Source: Canna indica (taxonomy: Eukaryota; Streptophyta; Magnoliopsida; Zingiberales; Cannaceae). Taken from it: a stretch of DNA of 64,000 nucleotides. Below, one piece after another: positions 1-13,637 of the stretch. Location: assembly GCA_034359265.1 (NCBI GenBank), contig CP136891.1, positions 9,004,501 to 9,068,500 of the forward strand, in the 5' to 3' direction. Under the pieces are notes generated by a model that was given only the letters and a program-made list of their open reading frames with translations, searched no databases and had not been told where the DNA came from. Made by a program: the position numbers and the translations under genes. Numbering within the stretch: the first letter of the stretch is position 1; the number at the start of each line of letters is the position of its first letter.

Positions 1-249
1 TTATAAGATAAATAATTCTGCTCAAAACTAAATATTACTTTGATTGGTTGATTTTTATTTATTATAAAATACTATTTTTATTTATTTTTCATTTGTTGAT
101 TTATATATTTTGATTGTCTTATGTTAAAGGTATTTTTATACAATTATATTGTATCGTACCGCGGGGGCAAGCCCCCGCACCCCCAAATTATAATTAAACA
201 TCATAATTTTAATTTTAAATTTCTTTACGTCCCTTATTTTTAAAATCAT
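1..249. other. AT-rich spacer, no gene seen
   Basis: This stretch is almost pure A/T apart from a GC palindrome at 161-178. No reading frame of interest is present on either strand. It probably belongs to a repeat that starts outside the window. Confidence 0.5.
161..178. repeat. 18-bp GC-only hairpin in AT-rich DNA
   Basis: GCGGGGGCAAGCCCCCGC is a perfect inverted repeat with 8-bp arms and a 2-base loop. It is followed by another C run. It stands in DNA that is otherwise nearly all A/T. Hairpins of this type occur in plant repeats; I cannot assign the family. Confidence 0.8.
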
Positions 250-561
250 GCATACACCCCTATCGCTAGGCTATGCTTGGCGTTGGCCATACCAGCCAAG
301 TGCAGCGTCAGGCTGGTCTAACATAGCCAGTGCGCCAAGCTTAGCCTGGCCGAGTTGGCTCAAGCCTGAAGGGCGAACCTCATGCTTGGCCTGAACTGCC
401 CTTTTGAGAATTCGGGTTGTGCTTGGCACAACTCCGGATTTCAGTCGACCTATGCCTGGCACGACCTCGAATTTTAGTTGGGCCGTGCCTAGCAAAACTC
501 GACAGGCAACGAGCCTGCCGAGGTCCGGACCGGTCCAAGCACGACCCATTTTCACCTCTAC
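250..561. repeat. GC-rich degenerate repeat, likely end of an hAT-like element
   Basis: An island of about 300 bp is built from variants of CCTGGCC, GCTTGGC and GGCACGACC. Read on the minus strand, its right edge (near 561) begins TAGAGGTGAAAATGGGTCG, which resembles the TAGGGGTG termini of plant hAT-type nonautonomous elements followed by GC-rich subterminal repeats. The left end was not found. Open frames inside it are products of the repeat and not genes. A second island of the same style lies at 42650-42958. Confidence 0.4.
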
Positions 562-1130
562 TTATGCTTTGTAACAAGTAGAAGTACAAAAAATACTTCA
601 ACTTACAAGAAATTAAAATACATTATTTTGACAATATATTATATTTTAATATTATAATAAAAAATATAATATTTTTCTTTAGAAAATAGATAGTTGAACT
701 AAATAACATATAAAAAATTAACTTTTGGAAAATTAAAATTCATTTATGCCATATTGTCAAAATATGTTTTTGACATTTTTATAAGTGGGCTTAATTAATA
801 TGAACTATAATTGTCCGCAAAAACTTATATGTGTGAATCAAATAGCTTTTTAATTTTTATTTTAGTGAATATTTATTTGTTTATATCTAAATATTCTATT
901 ATTTTTTAGATACATTTTGTTCAATGATCATGAGAAGCGTAAGATTACAGCAACAAAACCCAAAACAATATTACCAAGTAATATCCCTTTTTTGAAAAAA
1001 AATCATATTGGCATCATCTCGATTTTATATCCACCCACAAAAATAATTGCATTCGAAATTCTCAAATAAAATTATTAATGAAATCACCGAATAATATTTG
1101 AAGAAAAATATTGAACTTACGAGTTACGAA
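562..1130. other. AT-rich spacer, nothing recognised
   Basis: No coding potential or clear repeat structure is visible here. The composition changes sharply near 1190, where the GC- and CT-rich promoter and leader of the next gene begins. Confidence 0.5.
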
Positions 1131-1278
1131 TTACGACCCGATACAATGCCGCATGTTATACTTATAATATAACCATTCATCGTCAGTGGAGGTTAAAATG
1201 GTCATGTGACGAACGACGGCACCAGCGCCCCGCGCGGTACGTTGTCCCCGTCCCCACACGACAAAAGCACCCCCCACC

Positions 1279-1669
1279 ATGCCACCTCGGTTCGGCACTC
1301 TACCCGAGCCACCTTCCCGGGACACCGAGCCGCCTGACAGCTGGAGACAGCCTGTCAGCAACCCGCAGCCAACAAGCACAAGCTGCACAACCCCTCCTCT
1401 CTCTTCCCACCTCAGACTCGCTGTCTCGCTCGACCTCCTCCTCCTCCTCCTCCTCTCCTTCCTTCGCCGACCCACTGGACTCCGCTTCTCGCCCCCCTCG
1501 CTGAATCCCCTCCGCTGCTTCCCGGATCGGGCTTCTCCTCCTCGCGAGCTCTCTTTCGAGCCACGCCTTTCAGGATTCGGCCCGCTCTTTGCGTCCTGGA
1601 GCAAAACTCGAGGTTTAGGGTTCTTCGCCTCTGCCTTGACTAGCTCCGAGCTGCACTGATCTCCCTCAG
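1279..1669 (+). other. Promoter-proximal region and 5' UTR exon of the 7-TM gene
   Basis: The DNA is GC- and pyrimidine-rich, with a run of CTC triplets at about 1434-1460, typical of a plant 5' UTR. A plausible splice donor (CAG|GTTCG) lies at 1669/1670, so a leader intron probably runs from 1670 to somewhere before 2911. Several AG acceptors are possible (for example after 2582 and after 2879) and I cannot choose between them. The open frames crossing this exon on both strands have no recognisable content and are treated as chance. Confidence 0.45.
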
Positions 1670-2728
1670 GTTCGTCGTTTTTTATCGTCTCGTTGTATTC
1701 TTCGAGTTTTAGTGGCTTGATTTGTGCAAATTATTCATTTAACTGTCGCTGAATATTTTGCTTCTCGTCTACGCCGTAAATGATGGATATTTTCGCTTTT
1801 GTGAATTAGGATATGGACGAAAAATCTAGGAACGTGATTACTTTCTAGCTGTTAATAAAGCTTCAGCTGTAGTTTTATGGGCTATCGAGCTTATCACGTT
1901 AGTTGGTTGAGTTTGGAAGTTACGAAATACTTATTGTGTTGTAGATTCATTAATAAACTAGAATCCTACCAATTTTGAAAGTTGTGGTGTCTGTATTTGC
2001 TAGCGAGGTCGATCAAGTTGCGAGTTGAGAGGCAGAAGTTGATTTTGTTTAATAGAGCTAGTGTTGTTTCTTAGTCAACGTTAAAGAACTTCAACTTTGC
2101 GATTCATCTTTTACACTCGTCAAATGCATCAATTCTCTTATTCCTGTGATGTGATTCCATTCGCACTCTCTTTTGTGATCATTTGTTGCTATCTTCAAGT
2201 GAAAGTTCTCTTACGATTAGCATAACATTGTTTGGTTAGCTACCCTTCCACTCTAGTATTTTTTGTTGCCTACTGAGAAATCACTTGACACTAAACTTTT
2301 GTTACTTTGACGGAGAATCTCCATGCTGCAGTCATGTCACAATAAGGTTAAGAGCCTGGATTGTCATCAAGTTTATGTGATTATACAGCCAAGGCTGCAC
2401 AACTTCTGGCCAGCTTTTGAATGTTTTAAATTTATTTAGGTGTATGGATCATTATTCAATTGTGAATGATACTATGATAGGATTATCAATAGCAGCATTG
2501 ATGTTTTTTTCTCCCATTAATGTTTATAGGTTGATTAGGTTAGATAATTTCCTGCTTGCCTAAAGGCTTAAACTATCTTCAGGTGTCATGTCTCTGAAGG
2601 TGCATGTTATGGATTGGCAGTTTGGATTTCTCTAAGTAGTTCATATGTTCAAGTTGCAGTTATTGGTGGGATTGCAGATGTCCAATGGAAGATCTTCTAT
2701 CTTTCCCAGTTGTACTTGTACATAATTG

Positions 2729-2911
2729 ATGAGGTTGCTACAAGAGCCCAAGCTTTCTTATCATAGGCCTTGGATAAGTTGTCATCATTTCAACAAGTAT
2801 AGTGCATCAGAAGCACTAGACCTTCTTGAAGGTATCAACTTTTGTTGTGCTTGTGGGCTCTCGAGTATCGATGCTAGGGGAGAGCATGCGTGGAATCTGT
2901 TTTTCGTGTGA
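2729..2911 (+). promoter_or_regulatory. Possible upstream ORF whose stop overlaps the main start
   Basis: ATG at 2729 opens a 60-codon frame that ends with TGA at 2909-2911. The A of that TGA is the first base of the main ATG (TGATG). If this part of the leader stays in the mature mRNA, the arrangement would favour termination-reinitiation control. If the leader intron uses a 3' splice site downstream of 2729, the uORF is absent. The peptide has no recognisable domain. Confidence 0.3.
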
Positions 2912-4101
2912 TGCCCCTGACGAGATTCAGTGCCGATGCATTTGGCGTGGTTACCATTTCTCTCGTTGTCCTGCTTGATATCCTTGCTATACGATGCATA
3001 TACCAAGTTGTCTATTTACGATTGCGGATCCAGCGTCAAGGTTTTCAACAACTTGGTTACTTTAATGGGCCGTGGTTTACACGCATTTTTCTAGTTTTAG
3101 TTGCAATTTGTTGGAGCTTAAGTGAAATTGCTAGGTTAAGTTTTTTAAAGGAAAGAGTTTTCCCCAGTATAACATGGCAGAGGAATATGTGCAAGTTCTA
3201 CATCCTTTTCAACCTTGGCTTTTCAGAACCTTCCGTCTTCCTCACACTTGTGTTCCTTTTACGTGCCTCTTTGCAGAGGAGGGAATCAGGTGCTCTAAAC
3301 CAAGGGTGGAACAAGAAGACCATCTGTTATGTGATCCTTTTCTGCCTCCCAATTTTCATCATGCAATTTATCCTGGTTTTTTCTGGACCCAAGTTTTTCA
3401 ACAAGGAAAGGAGTAATGAGAGAGCAAAGAAGATCAATTACTACTTCACGAAAACTAGTATCTTGAATGGAGATGAGTGTGTATGCACTTATCCTTTGTT
3501 TAGCACTATTCTTCTTGGGATTTTTCATGCTGCTCTGATCAGTTATGCCTTGTACATTGGAATGCATGTGTTGTCTTCAGTAGTCAACAAACAACTGCTT
3601 CGAAGGCTCTATTGGCTGGTATCCTCAATTATTTTTTCCCTTCCAGTGAGAGTGCTGCTCCTTGGATTTTCGGTCCTACCTCATCCAGGCAACTTTTCTC
3701 ATGAGCTGATTGTTTTCCTAGCATTCCTTATCATGCTGTTTTGCGCTGTGGTTGGTATCGTTATATTGGTTTACTTCCCAGTCAAAGATTCAATGTCTTT
3801 GAGAGACACCGATGAAAGGGAGATGTTAGAGATGCCATATGATGATTACTACTACGACAGTCCGTCACTACTGACTAACCAGAGCCGCCATGGCACCAGG
3901 AGAAATTCTGATGCCTCTACAAAGCGAGGTTCCATATCATTTCGGACAATGATCAGGGATGATCCCCCTAGTACATTGGCAGATGGCTTTGATGAAAATG
4001 GCTTGTCCTTCCACGGTTCTCTTCAATTTGGTTCAACCTCTGGGTCTTGTCCAACACCTGCAAGGCCTATGCTTCCTCTTAGAGAAATCCCTAGTTATTA
4101 G
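2911..4101 (+). CDS. Seven-transmembrane protein, plant CAND/TOM1-like (tentative)
   Basis: A single-exon frame encodes 396 aa. The start is the ATG at 2911; the frame is open a little further upstream but without an ATG. Seven hydrophobic segments are visible at about residues 11-36, 58-76, 95-120, 137-158, 194-221, 234-256 and 264-290. A Ser- and Asp-rich hydrophilic tail of about 100 residues follows, including a Tyr/Asp patch near 310-316 and a basic stretch with RRNSDAS. The topology matches plant candidate G-protein-coupled receptor (CAND) and TOM1/THH1-type proteins. Placement in a precise family is from memory and uncertain. It probably sits in the plasma membrane or an endomembrane; ligand and partners cannot be read from sequence. 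There is no internal intron in the coding part. A long 3' UTR probably runs to about 4500. Confidence 0.8.
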   Translation: MPLTRFSADAFGVVTISLVVLLDILAIRCIYQVVYLRLRIQRQGFQQLGYFNGPWFTRIFLVLVAICWSLSEIARLSFLKERVFPSITWQRNMCKFYILFNLGFSEPSVFLTLVFLLRASLQRRESGALNQGWNKKTICYVILFCLPIFIMQFILVFSGPKFFNKERSNERAKKINYYFTKTSILNGDECVCTYPLFSTILLGIFHAALISYALYIGMHVLSSVVNKQLLRRLYWLVSSIIFSLPVRVLLLGFSVLPHPGNFSHELIVFLAFLIMLFCAVVGIVILVYFPVKDSMSLRDTDEREMLEMPYDDYYYDSPSLLTNQSRHGTRRNSDASTKRGSISFRTMIRDDPPSTLADGFDENGLSFHGSLQFGSTSGSCPTPARPMLPLREIPSY

Positions 4102-6180
4102 GAAGAGGCTGCAAGTGCAACTACCTCTTTTGCAGTATTATTTTATTTTGAAACTAATGGAGTCAGTTCACGGTTATGAAATTATCTGAATTCTGTGTTA
4201 TGTGAATGGAGATCTTTGCAGAACATCAATCGTTTTACAGGGTAGGGCAATATTGACATCAGCTGAACTTCTTGCAGGCTCGATTGCAAAATAAGTAGTA
4301 TTGGCATACTAACGTGCACTACACTGAAACACTTTCTTGAGCTTCATTCAGATGCCAATTGAACTACTAACTTGTTTTGGGCTTGTTCGAGACAGGAATT
4401 CGATGATTCACCATGCTCGTCTGCTGCCACTTTATGATGGCTATAACTTGTTGGCAATATCTGGCATCTGGAGAATGCCCGGTTCAATTACTCATGAGTT
4501 CTGATCTTCGCACATATCTATTTCTAATTACCTTCTGTTCATTGCTATCCGCTCTGTTGGAAGTTTAACTTCACATAGAGCCAATAGATTTCTATTAAAA
4601 TGGAATTTCCCTCGACTCCTAATGCAAGCAAAAGAGTTGATTCCTTGAATAGGTAGGAAGGCCTAGCTCAAGGTGGTGATTTTGTAACTTCTTTTTATTA
4701 TTGTTTTTACTTGTTTTGAGTCAAGTTTTAAGTAATTCCACGTGTACTTCAAGCCTAGTTTTTAATTAGTTCTTGATTTCTCTCCCTCTCAATTCATCAC
4801 CCTTGGTGATCTTTAAGTCATTCAGAGCTGTAAAGATAAACTTCACTCTTGTTCTTGGTAGCATGGACTTGACTTCGCATGGAATTTAGATTATCATAAT
4901 TTGCATATTAAGTTATTTTCAAGTAGTGATTTTGTAAGAGAATTTGGATTCATGTTTTGCATTTGGGATTTGATAATCTATAAGAAAGTCAGATTGACCT
5001 TCACATGAGAATGTTGTGAAATCTTTTTAGACCAAACTTCCCCCTCCCTCCAATTTTTATTTTTATTTTTAAAAGTTTGAAACCAAATTATCTATTTACA
5101 GTGTTTAAGTTTTTGTATTTTATAATTTGTGGTTAACATTAATGTTTATTCAATTATTTGAAAAAAATGTTCATATATGGATATTTAGAAAGTTGGGTTT
5201 TTGGTTCCCATAATCTATTTGTAATTACAAATATGTTGACGCAAATTCTCAATAATATTACATTAATTTAATTCGGCATATCACATGTATTAATTATGGA
5301 AGATTATAGTGATTCATGTGCATGATAATTTGCATGTCTATGCAACATTATTTAGAATTGCACCAAACCTTTAAAATCTTCTTACTATTGTCTTGGCAAT
5401 TCTTTTGTAACTCGATCTCTTTATTAGTTTATGATGCAATGATAATTTAGGGCCACTTTTATATAAAGCCAACACAGTAAGCACATGAAATACAACCATT
5501 CAATTAAATAAATAAACTGAATTGAAATATTTCAAAATTGGATAATAAAATTATGATAAATAGAGAACTTGCAGGTCAAATTGAAAAATGAAAAATAAAT
5601 TAAAAATTTAATAGTGAAATTGTGACAAAGGCAACGCTCAAATTGAAAGCTGAAAAGAAAGTTTTATGAGATGAACTGAAGAATACCTGCAAGTCAAATT
5701 CGTATTCAATTTGGTAAAAGAATATAATCTAAATTGGTCTCAAGTTGAATTCAAACAAATCGAGTAATAATCAATGAGCATTTTCCTAAAATAGAAATAA
5801 TTTTGTGAGAAATTTCTAAAAAGTGGAATAAGGATGTAAAATGAGTAATCATCAATGAGCATTCTCCCAAAATGCAGAATAATTTATGAAAAAGTTTCAA
5901 AATTGGATGTTCATGAAAAAATTTCAAAAGCGGAATAAAGATGTAAAATTGAGTAATCATATTTTAAAAATTTCTGTATTCTTATTTCGATTTTAAAATT
6001 CTTTTATAAAAGTATTTCGATTTTTTGGAAATGCTCATCATCTTTGTATATTTATGAGCGATTTTTCTAAAAGAGAATAAAAATAACTTTTATGTTATTT
6101 TTAAATTCAGAACCCATGTTAAATTTTTCATAAAATCAAAAAATAAATAGCTTAATATTCAGATTACTCTCCCATTCCAG
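4102..6180. other. 3' UTR, then AT-rich spacer with a short degenerate tandem repeat
   Basis: The first ~400 bp look like the 3' UTR of the upstream gene. After that I see no gene. At 5760-5960 a motif of the form GAGTAATCATCAATGAGCAT recurs about every 80-100 bp with divergence. The remainder is AT-rich and unassigned. Confidence 0.45.
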
Positions 6181-6181
6181 T

Positions 6182-7680
6182 TAACTGAAAATTATTTTCA
6201 ATTGATTGAGCCTATTTTAAACAGATTCAGTCAATTCATCCTAAATTTACAATAAAATCATAAAAATATGATTCATAACTTGTATCAGTAAAATAAGTTT
6301 TTTTTAGAATTGAAAAATAATTTTTTTTTATATCATTCTCAACTGATTGAGCTCATTTTAAACTAGTTCGAAAAATTCATCCTAAATTCATAATAAAATT
6401 ATAAAAAAATTATTATTCATAGGTAAATGAGATCCATAACTTGGATTAGTAAAATAAATTTTTTAGAGTTAAAAATTATTTTTTAAAATTATTTTTAACT
6501 GATTGGGCCCATTTTAAACTGAATCGGAAAATTCATCCTAAATTCACATACTTTTATAATTGGTTCAGGAAATTTTCAACTTGTAAAATGCAAGCTAACA
6601 AACTTTAATACCTACGTAGAGCATTTTACAAATAGAGCGTGTGAATTTAGGATGAATTTTTCGAACTAGTTTAAAATAGCCCAACGAGTTGAAAATGGTT
6701 AAAAAATTGATTTTCAACTCTAAAAATTATTTTGCTGATCCAAGTTATAAATCTCATTTACCTATGAATAATAATTTTTTATGATTTTATTGTGAATTTA
6801 GGATGAATTTCCCAAATCAGTTTAAAATGAACCTAACTAGTTGAAAATGGTAAAAAAAATAATTTTCAACTCTAAAAAACTTATTTTGCTGATACAATTT
6901 ACGGATTACATTTACTTATGAATAATAAATTTCTTGTGATTTTATTGTAAATTTAGGATGAATTTTCTGAACCAATTTAAAATGGGTCCAACCAGTTGAA
7001 AATGATATAATTTTTTTTTTCAACTCTAAAAAACTTATTAGGTAAATTACACTGACATCTCCTGAGATTTAGTAAAATTACATTGATCTCCCCTCTATTT
7101 GTAACTGTCTTATAACCTTCTTGTGTTTTGTAAAAAATTATACAGACCTCCCCTACTATCGAAAACAGTCAGCGGAGGATTTGTCATATGCACTGCACAT
7201 GCTTACTAATGGTATTTTTAAAATATTTATAGTTTTTTCTTATTTTAAATGATAAAAATACATTTATGTCATTTTTATTTTTCTCAAAAAATTTATCTTA
7301 AAAATATTTTTAAAATAAAACAATTCATTTCAAAATTTTAATTTTAAAATATTTATTTAATTATTTTATGCATGTATTTTAATGATTTTTCAACAAGGGG
7401 CATAAGAGAAAAACCATATTATTAACAGACTCAATTTAACACTGTTAGCCACAGGAGAGGTGAGTGTCACCTAGACAAATAGAGAGAATGTCAGTATAAT
7501 TTCACTAAATTTCAAGGGAGGTCGGTGTAATTTATCCAAACTTATTTTACTGATATAAGTTATAGATCATATTTATCTATGAATAATATATTTTTTATGA
7601 TTTTATTATAAATTTAGGATGAATTGATCGAACCTGTTTAAAATATGCTAAATTAGTTGAAAATGATTTTCAGTTAACCT
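6182..7680. repeat. Inverted array of ~150-bp AT-rich units
   Basis: From 6182 to about 6550 there are nearly three units, each holding a GAATTTAGGATGAATT-type motif read on the minus strand plus a block close to TTTTAAACTG. From about 6639 to 7031, and again at 7547-7680, the same units appear in the opposite orientation, mirrored around about 6595. The right arm is interrupted by a MITE at 7040-7537. Transcribed across, the arms would form a long imperfect hairpin. Related units form the satellite at 13638-14460. Confidence 0.65.
7040..7537. mobile_element. Mutator-type MITE with 9-bp target duplication
   Basis: The 498-bp element begins AGGTAAATTACACTGACATC. Its right end read on the minus strand begins GGATAAATTACACCGACCTC, and the similarity continues for about 50 bp, so it has long terminal inverted repeats. 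It is flanked by exact 9-bp direct repeats AAACTTATT (7031-7039 and 7538-7546), the target-site length of Mutator-like elements. The duplicated host sequence matches the uninterrupted version in neighbouring ~150-bp units, confirming insertion into the inverted array. No transposase is encoded. Confidence 0.85.
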
Positions 7681-7963
7681 CGTTAAGAAAATGGAAGAAT
7701 AATTTGAGTACTAAACTACTTACTTTCTAATTTTAGGAAAAACTTAACGTGAGTTCGAGGTCTGGGTTTAGAAACAAAAGCTCTCCTTATTCTTTATTTT
7801 TTTATTGGGAAATCGTTGTATAGTTATTCTTTAGGAATAAAAGCAATCTCGGTTGACAAGGATAGACTTGTAGTTTAGTTTAAGTATTTGGGCTATTATG
7901 ACATTATCATATCACATGCTTGGCCCGTGAGAACCGGAGGCTTTTGGCAGCCACGCTTCCGTG

Positions 7964-9964
<2,001 letters not shown>

Positions 9965-12900
9965 GTCTTGTTTTTCTTTGACAACAACGTTCCCCTGACA
10001 ATAAGACCATAAATTGCTCTGCATTTCACCAAGCAGTTGTGCAAACATTCTTTACAAAAAATTTCAAGGCAATGCATTTTTTCCCGTCACATGTTTAGTT
10101 TTAAGTCTGCAGAAAGCTGACAAATAATAATGTATTTGAATGCTAGCACTCCTGAGAATAATATTTATTATCAAGCATATTTTGCTCTATTTGGGTTCAC
10201 TCTCATTTCTTGATTGTTTTAGCCATCTTGGTTTTTAAGTGGCATAATAACTGTGAGCTAGTCGCTGTTTAAAGTGGCTCATTTATGCTGATGAGTCTGT
10301 CTTCTATGCATGAGAGATGTGACTTCATTGCTGCCAATTGTTTTCTTTTGTACCTTACTTTTAATGATCTACTTTGTGTAGGTATGTGAACACTCTGCAA
10401 CTTCATTTGATGAAGGTTGCAGTAGATTTGTGACTTCAATGGATTTCACTACCAATTATGATTCGTGTTTTTGTAAAATTATTTTGACTTTGATATGATA
10501 TATTCAACTGACAATGTTTCTTAACTCAATGAGATAGCGTGACATATTCTGGAGCAATCTCTTGGCTTTTATGTTTGTTTTTATAATTTTCTCCAACCGA
10601 ATAGATTTATAAATAACCAGCAAATCATATTTATGGTTTATTCAGTTTTGAAACTATTTTATGCACATGCTGAAGAGTTGGAAGCTAAAATGCGATTCAC
10701 ATGCCATTTTTGTTATTTAGTTCTCCTTTGCTCTTATGACTGCACGGAAATCGTTTTTAGGTGTCGGTTTATTGTTTTTTACTCACAAATGAAAAAATAT
10801 ATATAATGCAGAAAATAAAAATATACATTCCAAGCAAACATATGCAAGAAAAAACAGTTGTGATGAAGATTAAAAAAATTCACCCAAAAGAGAACTACCA
10901 AAATACTGTGTACTAACATAGAAAAGTGTTCTAGACCTGGGTTTATTAATGAAAGGAGATAAATACGTGTAACCATTATAGACCAACAGAAAAAGAGCAA
11001 ATTGCTAGTAAAAATGATTTTGTTCAATTATGAAAACATATCATAATGTTCAACTCATATCTCAAATCCTTTATGTGACAGCTTAACCCTTATAAATGTC
11101 TAAAACAACAACTGCAGAAGACATTGCACAAAATTTGCAATTAGACCTCTTTAGACATTTTTTCAGAATCACCAATTTCACCTCCAGCATTTTGAAGCAG
11201 CAGCAGCAGCACAAGTGACATCATCTACCATTGCTATTCAGAGAAGCATTCTTCCATTACAATAACTCAAGGAACCTATTTCATGGATCAACAAACATTA
11301 TAAATAAACAAAGAGAGATAGCTAGCTTGCTGCCTAACAGAATTTGTGGATAAACAATGTAAAAAATTATGGTCCCAAAAACCAGTAGTAAGAACTCCAA
11401 CTGCTAAAGGAATTTCAAAGCCCGAACTCCATAGCAGTAATCGTCACCCACTCATCAAATTAAGCTTTCACTTCAATGATAAGAATCTTTCTTTCTATTT
11501 GAGATGTCAAAGACAAAGCAATGTAAACATGCGGTACTGTGGCCGGAGCGAATTGCTTCCAAGGTTGGATATGTAGACAAGTCACAGAGAGGACCAATAA
11601 TGTCCTGTTGTCACGGTGAGTGATGCAAAAGCATACAACACAACTTTTTCTTTGCGGCGCGTGATTAAAAAAATTGAAAAAAAATGTACTAATAAAAAAA
11701 GAGAAAACGAAACCGAAATTCAATCTAAATCTTTAAGGAAAAAAGTTGATTTATTTTTACTCGACTTTCTATATATTTTTAACTTTTTATACATCCATAA
11801 TTTTTAACAAGATTTTGAAATAATTCAAAATTTGCTCCGACGTACCATCTTTTAAAAATAAAAATAAAAATAAATGTTTGTTATAATATCGTTTTCCTAT
11901 GAGTACGGATTGATGTTTAATCGTGCAGTATAAGATGGAGAGGAAATAGTGCTGCTGATGACATGATAAGTGACATGGAGTCAGTGTGATGCGCATCTTC
12001 TGATCCAGGTCTGCTCCGATGGAGGAACCTGTAAATATACTCCACGTTCAAATAGAAAGGAATCTTAAATTACGTGTATAAGATTAAAATTGAGACTATA
12101 TTTAATATGTGTTGGGCTTATTTACTGGACAGATTAGAGAAGTCTCTGATATCTTTTTGAATTTTACGAAGATATACTGTTGATTTTTTGATAATTAATA
12201 AATAGCGTGAATGTCTTTATATACTCAGGTTAGATTATAATTGACTCGATTTGAATCTAATCCACGAGTATAAATATTTTTGGACCTTGATTTGATCATG
12301 CCAAAAGTGCTAATTCAAGCACATATCTTCTCACACCGGGATCTGAAATAAAAAAGCACGCCAAGTGAACGGTAGATAAGATATAATATTGAGGGTATTT
12401 CCGTTGCTTTCTAATTTCGCACGTGATGGGACAGGGGATCAATTATGACATGGTAGTTGAATTATTGCATTGTATTATATAATATAGATTTAGTTGTGTC
12501 ATCACCCATTTTCTTCATAGGAATATACTAATATAGGATAGAGTTTTAGTTAAATAAAAAATTAAATAGAGTTAATTAGAATAAAAATTTCTAGAATAAT
12601 TTTATTTTATATTTTGTGTTTATTTAAATCCCGAATAAAATAATCAGATGTGATCATATTTTTATCTTATGTTTGTTTTAGCTCCAAATAAAAAATCAGA
12701 TATTAATAATTTAATATTTATTTTTTTTAATAATTTATTATGTATTTTTAAAAAATTGTAAAATTAAACTTAAATAATTAATATAATATAATATAATAAT
12801 ATGAAATTTTGAAAAATTAAGATTTTTTATAGTAAATATGAATTCATGAAAAGTATATAAATATAACTTTTAGGATATATCTATTTTGAAATAAAAACCT

Positions 12901-13637
12901 CCGAGAAGCTAGGATGACAAAAAGAGGATGCTTTCCTGTGTTGCACTGAAAAAAAGATTTAAGAGAAGAGCGTCTTCTCTTAGGTTTCTTCCTCCCGCCT
13001 CGGCCCGTGTTAGAGGAGAAGATTAGCAAATTAAATTATATATATATATATATAATTTTGTTAAAAAATAAGTAAATGGTGTGATCAGGCCGACTGCAAC
13101 TCGTCCTACGCCATGTGCAATTTAAAGATGGAGAAAGGTTGTTTTGAGTTTTCATTTTATAAAATTTTATTTTTTGAAAACGTATTTAATTAATAAAAAT
13201 AGTCTTCAATTTTATAAAGATTATTTGTGTAGGATTATTTGAAGGTTACGCATCTACAATAATAAAAAATTGTTGTCCAACAATAACAACGGAAATAGAA
13301 TTCTTTCTTTTAAAAAAAAATCAAGCAAGAACTCTTTCAAACTTACTGATACTAGTAATGAAATTGTATTTTGGAAACCAATAGTCACAGGTGAATGCAA
13401 ATCAATATTAATTTATTGATTGCACCAAACCAATAAATTAATAAAATTAGAATCATTACTAATCAAAATGAATAAAATTTTCTTCCCAAAGCATAGTATT
13501 GAATCAAATATCTCAGACTTGTCGGTATAACAGCGTAAACAAAAGTACTTATAGTAATGATTAGCAAAGGCGGATGCTCCAAGAAGGACCGCTCATTGCT
13601 AAAGTTGTGGAAATGAGATCCACAATCATTAAGTTGA
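9965..13637. other. 3' UTR of cytochrome c, then spacer without a recognised gene
   Basis: About 300-400 bp after the stop look like 3' UTR. The rest is AT-rich. A short CAG run lies near 11203-11213 and a (TA)n run at about 13038-13054. Small open frames around 10.8, 11.4-11.7 and 12.9 kb show no recognisable domain, biased codon use or splice partners. Confidence 0.45.

Noticed and set aside
1131..1659. Long open frames on both strands over the leader of the 7-TM gene
   Set aside because: They follow from GC- and CT-rich composition; the peptides are low-complexity with no domain, and the region sits where the 5' UTR is expected.
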